Below are positions 45,267-54,755 of a stretch of DNA of 64,000 nt, piece after piece. This DNA is from BOG-908 sp964242115. GTDB taxonomy: Bacteria > Pseudomonadota > Alphaproteobacteria > Acetobacterales > Acetobacteraceae. The position numbers and the translations under genes were made by a program. Position 1 is the first letter of the stretch; the number at the start of each line of letters is the position of its first letter. A model generated the notes under the pieces. That model had not been told where the DNA came from. It did not search any database and saw only the letters and a program-made list of their open reading frames with translations. Location of the stretch: NCBI GenBank assembly GCA_964242115.1, contig CAXSZX010000001.1, positions 248,001-312,000 of the forward strand. The letters are read 5' to 3'.

Positions 45267-47327
45267 GTGACGCATTTCGACCACCTCAAGCCGACTTATT
45301 TCGAGGAGTGTGCCGACCTCCTCGACCTAGCGTACGGGCACTTGGCTTGCATTGCCGAAGAACGCGCGGATACCGAGACGATTCACGCAATCTTCCGCGC
45401 AATCCACTCCATCAAGGGGGGCGGGGGCGCCTTCGGGTTTGACCGTCTCGTCTCCTTCGCGCACCGGCTCGAAACGGTGCTCGATCTGCTGCGGGACGGC
45501 CGGATTGCCTTGGCGCCAGAGATTGGCTCGTTGCTGCTGCGCAGCACGGATATGCTGAGTGACTTGATCACCGCCGCACGCACAGGAGAGGAGCCGGAAG
45601 ACGGGTTGGAAGCCGACCTTCGACAAGCGTTGCATAGCGTCGAAGCCAAGGTGGAGGTGGCCTCCGGCGGTCAGCCGCAGCTGATTGCCACGCATTTGCC
45701 TTTGGCTGCCTCGCCAGCCTCATGCCGATACCGGATCAGCTTTAAACCCTACGCAAGCCTTTTCCATAGTGCTAACGAACCACTGCTAATCCTGCGCGAG
45801 CTCAAGCGCCTGGGCGCGCTGAGCGTGTTTGCGGACATCTCGCGGGTGCCTGATCTCGCTGCCCTCGATCCTGGCGAGGTCTACCTGACCTGGACGCTTC
45901 ACCTCGAGACTATCGCACCGCGTGGGGCGATCGAAGAGGTTTTCGAGTTCGTGACCGAAGACTGCGCGCTGTCAATCGAGATCGACAGTGACATCGCCGA
46001 AGCGGTGCAAGCGGCTTGCCCGGTTTCCGCAGCGCCAGATGAGCCACACCAGGCAGCCCTGAGGGAAGCCGAGCCTCCAAAAACAATGGGTGCGCGCGAG
46101 ACCGCGCCGGCGCCCATTCCATCGATCCGCGTCGACGTGGACAGAGTGGACCGTCTGGTCAACTTGGTCGGCGAGCTGGTGATCAACCAAGCGATGCTGG
46201 TGCAGCTCGGAACGTGCCTGCCGCCTAACCTGAGCAGCGGGTTGATGTCCGGGCTGGAGACGATGTCGCAGCACCTTCGCGAGCTGCAGGAGGGCGTGAT
46301 GGCAATACGCGCCCAGCCAGTGCGTTCGGTGTTCTCGCGCATGCCGCGCCTGGTGCGAGAGTTGTCCGCACAGCTCGGGAAGGACGTTCGACTCGTGCTG
46401 ACCGGTGAGGCCACCGAGATCGATAAGACGGTCATCGAACAGCTCGCCGACCCGTTGACACACCTGCTCCGCAACGCACTCGACCACGGTGTTGAGACAC
46501 CGGACGAGCGACAGGCGGCCGGCAAGCCGCGTCAGGGTACCATCCACCTCGGCGCCGAACACCGGGGCGGCCGCATCGTTATCGAGATTTCCGACGACGG
46601 TGCCGGCATCGCACGCAACAAGGTGCTGGCCAAGGCGCGCGCTCGTGGCCTGGTGGCGGCAGACGCCGCGCTGGCCGACGACGATGTGGACCAGCTTATC
46701 TTCCTGCCAGGTTTCTCGACCGCGGACACCGTCTCGGACGTCTCCGGCCGTGGTGTCGGAATGGACGTCGTCAAACGCAACATCCAGGCGCTCGGCGGTC
46801 GCATCACGGTTGAATCGCGTGTAGGTCACGGCTCGCGGTTCTTGCTGTCTCTACCTCTCACATTGGCCATCTTAGACGGCATGACGGTGGCAGTGGGACA
46901 GGAGAGCTACATCATTCCGCTGACCAACATCATGGAGAGCCTGCGGCCTAGGCCAGACTGCATCCACACTGTTGTCGGACGCGGCGACGTGCTCGCCATC
47001 CGAGGCGAGTACGTCCCGCTTATCTACCTGCATCACCGCTTCCAAGTGCCCAACGCGGTCACCGACCCGTGCCAGGGTATTGTCGTGATCGTGGAGAGCG
47101 AAGGGGTCGACAGGATCGGACTCGTGGTCGACGAACTGCTCGGCCAGCTTCAGGTCGTGGTCAAGAGCCTGGAGGCCAACTACGGCCCAGTGCCGGGCGT
47201 AGGCGGCGCCACCATCTTGGGGGATGGCCGCGTAGCGCTGATCCTGGACGTCAGCCGCCTTGAAGATCGCAAGCTGGACAAGCCGCGACCCGCTTCCCGA
47301 CTGCCTGCAACATCAGATCTACACTGA
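45267..47327 (+). CDS. cheA: CheA chemotaxis histidine kinase
   Basis: A 686-residue CheA. P1 Hpt domain with phospho-acceptor H47 in FRAIHSIKGGGGAFGF; a P2-like regulator-binding region (about 150-250; YRISFKPYASLFHSANEPL); P3 dimerisation helices (about 285-345; VDRVDRLVNLVGELVI); P4 ATPase with N box HLLRNALDHGVE, G1 DDGAGIA and G2 SGRGVGMDVVKRNI; P5 CheW-like domain from about 525. It phosphorylates the adjacent CheY and CheB in response to receptor signals. Start GTG 45267, 13 bases after cheY. Confidence 0.96.
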   Translation: MTHFDHLKPTYFEECADLLDLAYGHLACIAEERADTETIHAIFRAIHSIKGGGGAFGFDRLVSFAHRLETVLDLLRDGRIALAPEIGSLLLRSTDMLSDLITAARTGEEPEDGLEADLRQALHSVEAKVEVASGGQPQLIATHLPLAASPASCRYRISFKPYASLFHSANEPLLILRELKRLGALSVFADISRVPDLAALDPGEVYLTWTLHLETIAPRGAIEEVFEFVTEDCALSIEIDSDIAEAVQAACPVSAAPDEPHQAALREAEPPKTMGARETAPAPIPSIRVDVDRVDRLVNLVGELVINQAMLVQLGTCLPPNLSSGLMSGLETMSQHLRELQEGVMAIRAQPVRSVFSRMPRLVRELSAQLGKDVRLVLTGEATEIDKTVIEQLADPLTHLLRNALDHGVETPDERQAAGKPRQGTIHLGAEHRGGRIVIEISDDGAGIARNKVLAKARARGLVAADAALADDDVDQLIFLPGFSTADTVSDVSGRGVGMDVVKRNIQALGGRITVESRVGHGSRFLLSLPLTLAILDGMTVAVGQESYIIPLTNIMESLRPRPDCIHTVVGRGDVLAIRGEYVPLIYLHHRFQVPNAVTDPCQGIVVIVESEGVDRIGLVVDELLGQLQVVVKSLEANYGPVPGVGGATILGDGRVALILDVSRLEDRKLDKPRPASRLPATSDLH

Positions 47328-47346
47328 GCGGCTAAGGACCCACAGC

Positions 47347-47850
47347 ATGAACGCCACCTCGACCAGTTCCGCTGCGGCTATTACGGCAGCCCCAGGAAGC
47401 GCTCAGCAGTTTATAACGTTCACCCTCGATACTCAAGAATACGGCGTGGACATCATGATGATCCGCGAGATTAAGGGCTGGACGGAAACCACGGCCTTAC
47501 CACAGGCGCCGCCTCACGTTCGTGGCGTGATTAACCTGCGCGGGATTATTGTGCCGATCCTGGACTTGCGAGCCCGCTTCGGCATGGGTGTGACCGCCCC
47601 CTCCCGGATGCACGTCGTCATCATCGTCACCACCGCCGCGCGCACCACCCGCCTGCTCGTGGACGCCGTGTCCGACATCATCTCGGTCGAGCCGGAAGCC
47701 ATTCGTGCTGTCCCCGCCATGGGCCATCCGAAGGAGGAGAGCTTCCTCGAAGGTCTCGTTCCACTCGAAAATCGCATGGTGACGCTCGTGTCACTCGAAG
47801 GACTAATTGGTGCGAGCCATGCCGGCAGGACCGACCCGCGCCCGCACTGA
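47347..47850 (+). CDS. cheW: CheW coupling protein
   Basis: A 167-residue CheW that links receptors to CheA. After a low-complexity Ala/Ser N-terminus (about 1-20), the CheW fold begins at QFITFTLDTQEYGVDIMMIR; HVRGVINLRGIIVPILDLRA is the diagnostic receptor-contact strand pair. Start ATG 47347 follows AAGGA. It lies 19 bases after cheA and 47 bases before the receptor gene. Confidence 0.95.
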   Translation: MNATSTSSAAAITAAPGSAQQFITFTLDTQEYGVDIMMIREIKGWTETTALPQAPPHVRGVINLRGIIVPILDLRARFGMGVTAPSRMHVVIIVTTAARTTRLLVDAVSDIISVEPEAIRAVPAMGHPKEESFLEGLVPLENRMVTLVSLEGLIGASHAGRTDPRPH

Positions 47851-47897
47851 CCGCCCTTGCTCACCCGCACCGCGCACTCATTGTTCCGGAGATACTC

Positions 47898-50114
47898 ATG
47901 TTCGTCGGTTTTATTGAATCGCCTATGAAAAGCCTCCGCCTTTCGGATCGCCGCAGTGGCAAGGATCGTCGTGCCGCGATGCTGGACCAGCAAGGTCAGA
48001 TTGCGGCTATCGCCAGGTCTCAGGCGGTCATCGAGTTTACGCTTGAGGGCAGGATACTGACTGCCAACGAAAACTTCCTTCGCGTGGCAGGCTACACAAT
48101 AGATGAAGTGCGAGGCCAGACGCACGGGATGTTTGTCGATCCGGCGTTCCGCGCGAGTGCAGAATACCAGCAATTCTGGGACGCGCTCAGGCGGGGCGAG
48201 TACCTCACCGGACAGTTCCGCCGCATTGCCAAGGGTGGCCGTGAGGTATGGCTCCAGGCAAGTTATAACCCCATCCTCGACGGCAAGGGCAAGCCTTTCA
48301 AGGTCGTTAAATACGCCAGCGACATCACTGCGCAAAAGCTCGCTACCGCCAACTATGAAGGTCAGCTTGCCGCAATTGGCAAGTCCCAGGCGGTGATCGA
48401 GTTCGATCTCGAGGGCCGCATACTAACCGCCAATGAGAACTTTCTTTCCACAGTTTGCTACACGCTCGACGAGGTGCGTGGCCAGCACCACAGCATGTTT
48501 GTCGAACCGATGCACCGCGCAAGCGCCGAGTATCGCCTGTTTTGGGAGAAGCTTGGGCGTGGGGAGTACGACTCCGGCCAGTATAAGCGCGTCGGCAAAG
48601 GCGGCCGTGAGGTTTGGATCCAGGCCAGCTACAACCCCATCCTAGACCTTGCTGGCAAGCCGTTCAAAGTGGTGAAATATGCCACGGACGTCACGGCGCA
48701 AAGACTTGCACAAGTCAACTCGGAAGGCCAGTTGGCCGCGATCAGCAAGTCGCAGGGCGTAATCGAGTTCAGTCTCGACGGTAAGATTATCGATGCCAAC
48801 CAAAACTTCCTCGACGTAACCGGCTATCGACTCGACGAGATACGCGGTCAGCATCATTCGATGCTGGTAGAGCCCGCCTATCGTTCCAGCGGCGAGTACC
48901 GCCTGTTTTGGGAAAAGCTTGCGCGCGGTGAACACGACGCAGGCCAATATAAGCGGGTCGGTAAAGGCGGCCGGGAGGTCTGCATACAGGCAAGCTACAA
49001 TCCCATCCTCGACCTGAACGGCAAGCCATTTAAGGTCGTGAAGTTCGCTACTGACGTTACCGAGCAGGTCAGAGTCGCGGAAACCCTGAGCCTAGCAGTG
49101 CACCAGGTGCAAGAGGCGGTGTCCGCCGCTAAAGAGAACGACCTAACAAGACGTATCCCGCTGGACGGCAAGTCCGGTGACATTGGCGTATTATGTATTG
49201 GTGTGAACGGGCTGATGGATACCATGGTCGACATGATCACGGCCGTCATTGAGGCATCAGGTACTATCTCGACCGCCGCCCGCGAGATCGCCATGGGCAA
49301 CACAGACCTTTCGCAACGAACGGAAGAGCAGGCTTCGCGCCTAGAAGAGACAGCAGCGAGCTTAGAAGAGCTCACATCCACCGTGCGTCAGAACGCAAAC
49401 AATGCGCAACAGGCCAATAAGCTGGCCAGCTCAGCCTCCGAGGTCGCCGTGAAAGGCGGGGCGATGGTGAGTCAGGTAGTCGGCACGATGGGCGACATCA
49501 CCGCCGCAAGCCGCAAGATTTCCGACATCATCGGCGTCATCGACGAGATCGCCTTTCAGACAAATATACTGGCTTTGAACGCGGCCGTTGAAGCAGCGCG
49601 AGCAGGTGAGCAAGGTCGAGGCTTCGCCGTCGTTGCGGCAGAAGTACGTAACCTTGCTCAACGCAGCGCAAACGCAGCGAAAGAGATCAAAGCGCTAATC
49701 TCGGACTCCGGCCAGCGTGTCGAGGCCGGCTCGCACCTGGTCGCCAGTGCCGGTCGAACCATGGAAGAGATCGTTGTCTCAGTCAAACGCGTGACCGATA
49801 TCATGGCGGAGATTTCGGCCGCCTCTCAGGAACAGAGCAACGGCATAGACCAGGTCAATACGGCGGTCTCGCAGATGGATAAGATGACGCAACAGAACGC
49901 GGCCCTGGTAGAGCAAGCTGCCGCAGCGGCGAAGTCGATGGAGGAACAAACCGAAGAGCTTTCGCGCATTGTCGGCGTGTTTCAAACCGGCGCGGCGCGC
50001 CGAACTGCCGAGACGCCGCAGGCTCCGCGCGTAACCGCACCCGCATCACGGCTGCCGACGAAACCCGCAGCGCGCCCCGCCGCACGCGATGATGAGGACT
50101 GGCAGGAATTTTAG
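47898..50114 (+). CDS. Soluble methyl-accepting chemotaxis protein with three tandem PAS domains
   Basis: A 738-residue receptor with no transmembrane segment. Three PAS domains follow each other (about 38-150, 158-272, 280-394); each repeats the pattern ANENFL, GQxHxMxVxP, EYxxFWxxLxRGE and SYNPILD. The second and third are so alike that recent duplication is likely. A HAMP-like linker (about 400-450) and the MCP signalling domain follow, with the tip IAFQTNILALNAAVEAARAG. The last five residues DWQEF resemble the CheR-binding tail (NWETF/GWEEF type), and cheR is the next gene. It corresponds in position to Aer2 of Pseudomonas aeruginosa che2. ATG 47898 start; ATG 47925 is possible. Confidence 0.94.
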   Translation: MFVGFIESPMKSLRLSDRRSGKDRRAAMLDQQGQIAAIARSQAVIEFTLEGRILTANENFLRVAGYTIDEVRGQTHGMFVDPAFRASAEYQQFWDALRRGEYLTGQFRRIAKGGREVWLQASYNPILDGKGKPFKVVKYASDITAQKLATANYEGQLAAIGKSQAVIEFDLEGRILTANENFLSTVCYTLDEVRGQHHSMFVEPMHRASAEYRLFWEKLGRGEYDSGQYKRVGKGGREVWIQASYNPILDLAGKPFKVVKYATDVTAQRLAQVNSEGQLAAISKSQGVIEFSLDGKIIDANQNFLDVTGYRLDEIRGQHHSMLVEPAYRSSGEYRLFWEKLARGEHDAGQYKRVGKGGREVCIQASYNPILDLNGKPFKVVKFATDVTEQVRVAETLSLAVHQVQEAVSAAKENDLTRRIPLDGKSGDIGVLCIGVNGLMDTMVDMITAVIEASGTISTAAREIAMGNTDLSQRTEEQASRLEETAASLEELTSTVRQNANNAQQANKLASSASEVAVKGGAMVSQVVGTMGDITAASRKISDIIGVIDEIAFQTNILALNAAVEAARAGEQGRGFAVVAAEVRNLAQRSANAAKEIKALISDSGQRVEAGSHLVASAGRTMEEIVVSVKRVTDIMAEISAASQEQSNGIDQVNTAVSQMDKMTQQNAALVEQAAAAAKSMEEQTEELSRIVGVFQTGAARRTAETPQAPRVTAPASRLPTKPAARPAARDDEDWQEF

Positions 50115-50117
50115 GCG

Positions 50118-50996
50118 TTGGTGGAAGTCGGGCAACCTAAAATGGAACGGCAATCCCAAATACGCAAAAGCGACTCTACAGACCGCGAGTTTGTATTGAC
50201 GGCGAACGACTTTAAATCGATTGTCAGCCGTGTGCGCGAGTTGACGGGGATAGTGCTCGGCGAAAGCAAGCGCGATCTAGTCTACGGGCGCCTCGGTAGG
50301 CGGTTGCGGTTGCGCGGCTGCGCGAGCTTTGCCGACTACATCGCGCTTCTCGACGGGCCTGATGGCGAAGACGAGAAGGTAGATCTGGTCAATGCTATCA
50401 CCACTAACCTGACTAGTTTCTTTCGAGAGCCGCATCATTTCGAGGCGTTAGCCAAGACCGTCCTGCCAAGTTTGGCAGCGGCGCCGTCTCGCCGGCTTCG
50501 TATCTGGTCGGCCGCATGCTCTTCGGGAGAGGAGCCTTACTCCATCGCGATGGTCGTGCAGAAGACGATAGCTGACGTTCAGCACTGGGATGCACGCATT
50601 TTGGCGACCGACATAGATACTGAGATGATTGCCACTAGCCGGTCCGGTTTATACGAACTCGCAAAGACCGTCGCCATCCCACGCGAGCTGGCCCGCGGCC
50701 AGATAACCAAGGTTGATGCCAATATTGTGGAGATGTCGCCTCGGCTCAAAGAGCTCATCCGCTTTCGGCCGCTCAACCTACTCGGGCCCTGGCCGTTCCG
50801 CGGTCTTTTCGACGTTATCTTCTGCCGCAACGTAGTCATCTACTTTGATAAGGACACGCAGCGACGGTTGTTTGACCGATTTGCGGACGCGCTGGTGCCG
50901 GGTGGCTGGCTATTCGTTGGTCATTCCGAAAGCCTGTTTCGGGTCTCTGACCGTTTCGAGCACCTAGGACGCACAATCTACAGGAAGATCCGGTGA
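50118..50996 (+). CDS. cheR: CheR receptor methyltransferase
   Basis: A 292-residue SAM-dependent glutamate methyltransferase. After an unconserved first 25 residues come the N-terminal helices (FKSIVSRVRELTGIVLGESK), NAITTNLTSFFREPHHFEAL, the cofactor motif RIWSAACSSGEEPYSIAMV, ILATDIDTEMI and FDVIFCRNVVIYFD. It methylates the MCP encoded just upstream. The start is uncertain: TTG 50118, GTG 50121 and ATG 50142 are all in frame. Its stop overlaps the cheD start by 4 bases. Confidence 0.94.
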   Translation: MVEVGQPKMERQSQIRKSDSTDREFVLTANDFKSIVSRVRELTGIVLGESKRDLVYGRLGRRLRLRGCASFADYIALLDGPDGEDEKVDLVNAITTNLTSFFREPHHFEALAKTVLPSLAAAPSRRLRIWSAACSSGEEPYSIAMVVQKTIADVQHWDARILATDIDTEMIATSRSGLYELAKTVAIPRELARGQITKVDANIVEMSPRLKELIRFRPLNLLGPWPFRGLFDVIFCRNVVIYFDKDTQRRLFDRFADALVPGGWLFVGHSESLFRVSDRFEHLGRTIYRKIR

Positions 50997-51565
50997 CGCA
51001 AACCGGTGGAGGGGCGTCCGCCACGTCTGTTAAGATCGGGCCCGGCGATCACTACGTCACCCGTAAACCGCACGAGATGATCTTGACCGTTTTGGGTTCG
51101 TGCGTGTCCGCCTGCATACGCGATCCCATTGCCGGCGTAGGCGGCATGAACCACTTCATGCTGCCGGAAAGCGCTAACGGCACCTGGGGCACCGTTTCGG
51201 CCAGCTTGCGCTATGGCAATTTCGCGATGGAACGTCTGATCAATGATTTGTTGTGCAGGGGCGGGCGGCGCGAACGCTTGGAGGTGAAGGTGTTTGGCGG
51301 CGCTGCCTTATGCGAGGGCGGCTCCCTTGTCGGACCACGCAATGCTGAGTTCGTCGAGGCCTACCTGGAAGCTGAAGGCCTGTCGATCGCAGCACGGCAC
51401 CTTCGCGGCAGGCATCCGCGCCGTATCCACTACTTTCCGCTAACCGGCCGCGTGTTGATGCGGGAGCTGCATATAGAAGGGCAGGAGGTGACAGTAGCCG
51501 AGGCAGGCTACCACGCAGCGATCAAGAGCAAGCCTGAAACCGGCTCCATCGAACTCTTCGACTAA
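50993..51565 (+). CDS. cheD: CheD receptor glutamine deamidase
   Basis: A 190-residue CheD. The catalytic cysteine is in LTVLGSCVSACIRD and the histidine in GVGGMNHFMLPES; LEVKVFGGAAL and FPLTGRVLMREL follow. CheD deamidates glutamines on receptors and in some systems interacts with CheY phosphatases. GTG 50993 overlaps the cheR stop, showing translational coupling; cheB starts 11 bases after its stop. Confidence 0.94.
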   Translation: MTQTGGGASATSVKIGPGDHYVTRKPHEMILTVLGSCVSACIRDPIAGVGGMNHFMLPESANGTWGTVSASLRYGNFAMERLINDLLCRGGRRERLEVKVFGGAALCEGGSLVGPRNAEFVEAYLEAEGLSIAARHLRGRHPRRIHYFPLTGRVLMRELHIEGQEVTVAEAGYHAAIKSKPETGSIELFD

Positions 51566-51576
51566 GCGAGTATAGA

Positions 51577-52617
51577 ATGCCGATACGAGTTCTTGTTGTG
51601 GACGATTCCGCGCTCATCCGCCAGCTTCTCACCGAATTGCTGCAGACCGACCCTGGTATCGTGGTGGTCGACACAGCACCCGACCCCTACGTAGCTCGTG
51701 AACGCATTAAGGCGCTTAATCCTGACGTGGTGACGCTCGACATCGAGATGCCGCGCATGGACGGTCTCAGCTTCCTAGCCAAGCTGATGGCACTGCGCCC
51801 CACGCCGGTGGTTGTGGTTTCGACTCTGACGCAGAAGGGCGCCGAGGCCACGCTGCACGCGCTCGAGCTCGGCGCGGTCGATTGCGTTCCCAAGCCGCTA
51901 ATCGACATCAGGCAAGGTGTCACCGCCCTGCGCGACGAACTGGTGGCCAAGGTTCGTGCGGCGGCAGCGAGTCGGCCACGCGCGCGGACGTCCGGCGAGC
52001 CTCCGCCGGCACGGCTTGTCTTCGATCCGACTCTCTCGAGCGCGGGCCGGATCGTGGCGATTGGAGCGTCTACCGGTGGTGTTGAGGCGCTGCAAGCGCT
52101 CTTGACGGTCCTACCGGCTAACACGCCACCTATTTTGGTCACTCAGCACATGCCACCTGGATTCACCGCGTCCTTTGCTCGCCGACTGGACGAGCGCTGC
52201 ATGATGACCGTGGTCGAAGCCACCGCCCATCGCCGCGTGCAGCCCGGTCATGTCTACATCGCCAACGGGTCGCAGCACCTCGAGCTCGCCCGTTCCGGCG
52301 CGCATTTCCACTGTCACTTACATGATGGCCCAACGGTCTCTGGCCATCGGCCCTCTGTGGACGTGCTGTTCCGCTCGGTAGCCGCCGTGGCGGGACCGAA
52401 CGCGGTTGGGATCATTCTGACCGGAATGGGCCAGGACGGTGCTGCGGGCCTGTTGGACATGCGTCAAGCAGGCGCTGCAACCTTCGGGCAGGACGAAGCA
52501 AGTTGCCTCATCTACGGCATGCCGCGGGCGGCGAAGCTCATCGGTGCAGTCGAAGCAGAGCGCCCACTCGGCAAACTCGCGGCGGAGCTGCTGCAAGCAG
52601 CTCTACGCGCTGCCTGA
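51577..52617 (+). CDS. cheB: CheB receptor methylesterase
   Basis: A 346-residue CheB. N-terminal receiver with D9-D10 and phospho-acceptor D55 in VVTLDIEMPRMDGL, then a linker and the methylesterase domain: serine in IGASTGGVEALQALL, histidine in VTQHMPPGFTASFA and aspartate in GMGQDGAAGLLDM. It reverses CheR methylation when phosphorylated by CheA. Last complete gene of the cheY-to-cheB run. Confidence 0.96.
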   Translation: MPIRVLVVDDSALIRQLLTELLQTDPGIVVVDTAPDPYVARERIKALNPDVVTLDIEMPRMDGLSFLAKLMALRPTPVVVVSTLTQKGAEATLHALELGAVDCVPKPLIDIRQGVTALRDELVAKVRAAAASRPRARTSGEPPPARLVFDPTLSSAGRIVAIGASTGGVEALQALLTVLPANTPPILVTQHMPPGFTASFARRLDERCMMTVVEATAHRRVQPGHVYIANGSQHLELARSGAHFHCHLHDGPTVSGHRPSVDVLFRSVAAVAGPNAVGIILTGMGQDGAAGLLDMRQAGAATFGQDEASCLIYGMPRAAKLIGAVEAERPLGKLAAELLQAALRAA

Positions 52618-52742
52618 CCGGTGTTGTCGTCCGGATGCCGGCGCTCTTTCGCACGCTGCGGTTTCAGTCAGCCAAATCCCAACACTCGTGCTGATATTCG
52701 AGCTGCAGCAGTAGGTCTAGCGAGGTTTCGGCCGCCATCGCG

Positions 52743-53081
52743 GGGAGGTTCGCAAACTGTGGGCTTAGACCACAGCTTGTGGCGAGGCCCAATGCCCGCC
52801 TGCCCGGGCCCGGCGTTCTGTGCATGTTCAGCGACGGGCTGTACGAAAGTGGCCCGGACGCACCCGAAATTCCCAGGGAGGAGATCGCTGGTGCGCTGGC
52901 AGAGGCAGCCAGGCTCGCGGGAGACGCGCGCCTGACGGAGGCGGCACGGACTGGCGTGCGTGGGTTGGAGACCCTGCGGGACCGTCACGCCCGTCCTGGT
53001 CACTCTGACGACGTCATGGTCATCTGCGCGGCCATAGGCCCGGCGGGCGTTGAATCTTCGGGCCTGAGCTCGCCTCTTTAG
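52743..53081 (+). pseudogene. Remnant of a SpoIIE/PP2C-type serine phosphatase (C-terminal part)
   Basis: Only the C-terminal third of an RsbU/SpoIIE-type phosphatase is readable: PGVLCMFSDGLYESGPDAP (usual form GDVLLLYSDGLTE) and the terminal HSDDVMVICAAIG with the metal-binding aspartates. The frame closes upstream at about 52692, and no N-terminal half, metal-binding DGxG or ribosome binding site is seen. A short product from GTG 52779 (100 residues) is possible but would lack most of the active site. It lies between cheB and an MCP-like gene, near STAS genes that such phosphatases normally control. Confidence 0.6.
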
Positions 53082-53573
53082 ACGAGCGGTCCGGTCGCCA
53101 TTCAAAGCCGATGGCAGAACCTCATTCCAGGCGCAACGACCAGGTTCGTTTAGGCGAAGACTTTGTGTCGCAAAGTACTTACCCAGTATTGCACAGCCTT
53201 ACACGAGGACGACGCAATGGCAGCTCTTCCGTTGTTCGGTTCGTCGGTTGGGCTGAGCGCTACGATCGGCGTTGCCCGCTGCACGGCCACGTCGAACGGA
53301 GCGTAGGCACATCCACCCTGCTGACCTGGGCGGCGCTGCGCCCAGCCTTCGATCGTACAGGCGGCATCGATGTCACCCTGGCGAGAAAGCTTCCTGAGCC
53401 GGTCAGCAGCCTGCCCGCTCCTCAAAGTGCCTCCAAGGTGTTGGCGTTTTGTTAAGCGAGCCAGCTTAACGGCTTCTTGGGAGCTTTCGATTACAACGTC
53501 GAATGACGATCCCGCTACCGGCAAGCAACAGCACGAGTCGGGTTGGATCACCACAGGAGCGGCCGCAAAGATC
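53082..53573. other. 492-bp intergenic region before the MCP-like gene
   Basis: No recognisable gene. An inverted repeat ACTTTG-N5-CAAAGT at 53160-53176 could be a regulatory site. The frame of the downstream gene is open from 53370 but that part shows no conserved sequence. Confidence 0.45.
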
Positions 53574-54722
53574 ATGCAACTGCAGACGAATCTGAGGGTC
53601 AGCGAGGAACCCCGAGACGCTGCCGCCGGCTTGGCCGCAGACGCCCAGCTTGAGACACCTCGCGAAAGCGCGGCTCTGGATCTCGTTCGGCGTTGGATTG
53701 ATCTTTCCGAACTGGAACGCCGCACGTTCGCAGCGCTCATCCGTGAGTTGGCAGTCTCGTCCGACCTGGTAGAGAGCAGCACGCTCGACCTCAGCGAGCG
53801 ATTCCAGACGCTGGCGGTGCTCGCGCAGGCTCAGATGGGCCGTGTGGAAACCGTCATCTCCATCGCCAACACGATCGAAGTCGCCGGGCAGCCGGAGCGA
53901 GTGGACGCGGCGATGCGATCAGTCGAAGCGATACTACGTAAGATCATTGAGACGATCCTGTCCGTCTCTAAGCACGCGATGCGCATGGTCTACGCACTCG
54001 ATGACGTCAAGCGCGACGTAGAAGCGGCTGAACTATGCGTGGCAGAAATAGAAAAGATCAACGATCAGACCCGCTACCTGGCGCTTAACGCTGCGATCGA
54101 GGCTGCGCGCTCCGGGCAAGCGGGCGCCGCGTTCCAGGTGATCGCGGTCGAGGTCAAAGAACTCTCGCGCGCCACGGAAGAGATTTCCCAGCAAGTGCGC
54201 ACACGAATCGCCTCAGTGACTCAAGGAGTGCGCAATGGCCATTCGGTGCTGAGGGAGATCGCAACGCTCGACATGTCCGAGCACATCATGGCCAAGGACC
54301 GGCTTGACTCGCTCATCGCTGCGCTGATCGCGCAAAACCAGGCTTTCGGCAGCATTCTCGGCACGACCGCGGAGAGCTCCGCCGAAATGTCGCACACGAT
54401 TGCTCAGCTGATCACCGGGATGCAGTTCCAGGACCGCACCAAGCAACATCTTGCTCAGGTGATCGACGGCCTCAACGTTCTGTCTGATGCCAACCTCTCG
54501 ATGCAGCAGGCTGCGTGGGCACAGTTTCCTGGCGTCTCCCAGGAGGGCGCTATCGACCAGGACTGGCTGCAACGCCTGATGGACCGTCAGCTCTTGGGCA
54601 CGGTCAAGCAGCGCATGTTGGCTCAGTTGCTGGCCGAGGGTGATGGGCAAGCTGATCCTAACGTCTGCGCTTCGGGCGCGAGCGAGGAGGACAGCCTGGC
54701 CGGCGATATAGAACTGTTTTGA
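53574..54722 (+). CDS. Cytoplasmic MCP-like protein with CheZ-like motif
   Basis: A 382-residue soluble helical protein. The middle keeps the receptor hairpin tip and its surroundings: EKINDQTRYLALNAAIEAAR, AFQVIAVEVKELSRATEEIS. There is no sensor, transmembrane or HAMP domain and the methylation helices are short. Near the C-terminus LITGMQFQDRTKQHLAQVID carries D287-x3-Q291, the spacing of the catalytic Asp/Gln of CheZ phosphatases. A role as scaffold, adaptor or CheY-P phosphatase is possible. ATG 53574 is used; AGGAG lies about 14 bases upstream. A STAS gene follows after 33 bases. Confidence 0.82.
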   Translation: MQLQTNLRVSEEPRDAAAGLAADAQLETPRESAALDLVRRWIDLSELERRTFAALIRELAVSSDLVESSTLDLSERFQTLAVLAQAQMGRVETVISIANTIEVAGQPERVDAAMRSVEAILRKIIETILSVSKHAMRMVYALDDVKRDVEAAELCVAEIEKINDQTRYLALNAAIEAARSGQAGAAFQVIAVEVKELSRATEEISQQVRTRIASVTQGVRNGHSVLREIATLDMSEHIMAKDRLDSLIAALIAQNQAFGSILGTTAESSAEMSHTIAQLITGMQFQDRTKQHLAQVIDGLNVLSDANLSMQQAAWAQFPGVSQEGAIDQDWLQRLMDRQLLGTVKQRMLAQLLAEGDGQADPNVCASGASEEDSLAGDIELF

Positions 54723-54755
54723 ACCTCCATCCTGAACTTAGGGAGTGCGTATGAG

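Noticed and set aside
53370..53573. Longer N-terminus for the MCP-like protein
   Set aside because: The frame is open from 53370 but this part is Arg/Ser/Pro-rich without conserved sequence, and ATG 53574 begins the helical domain.
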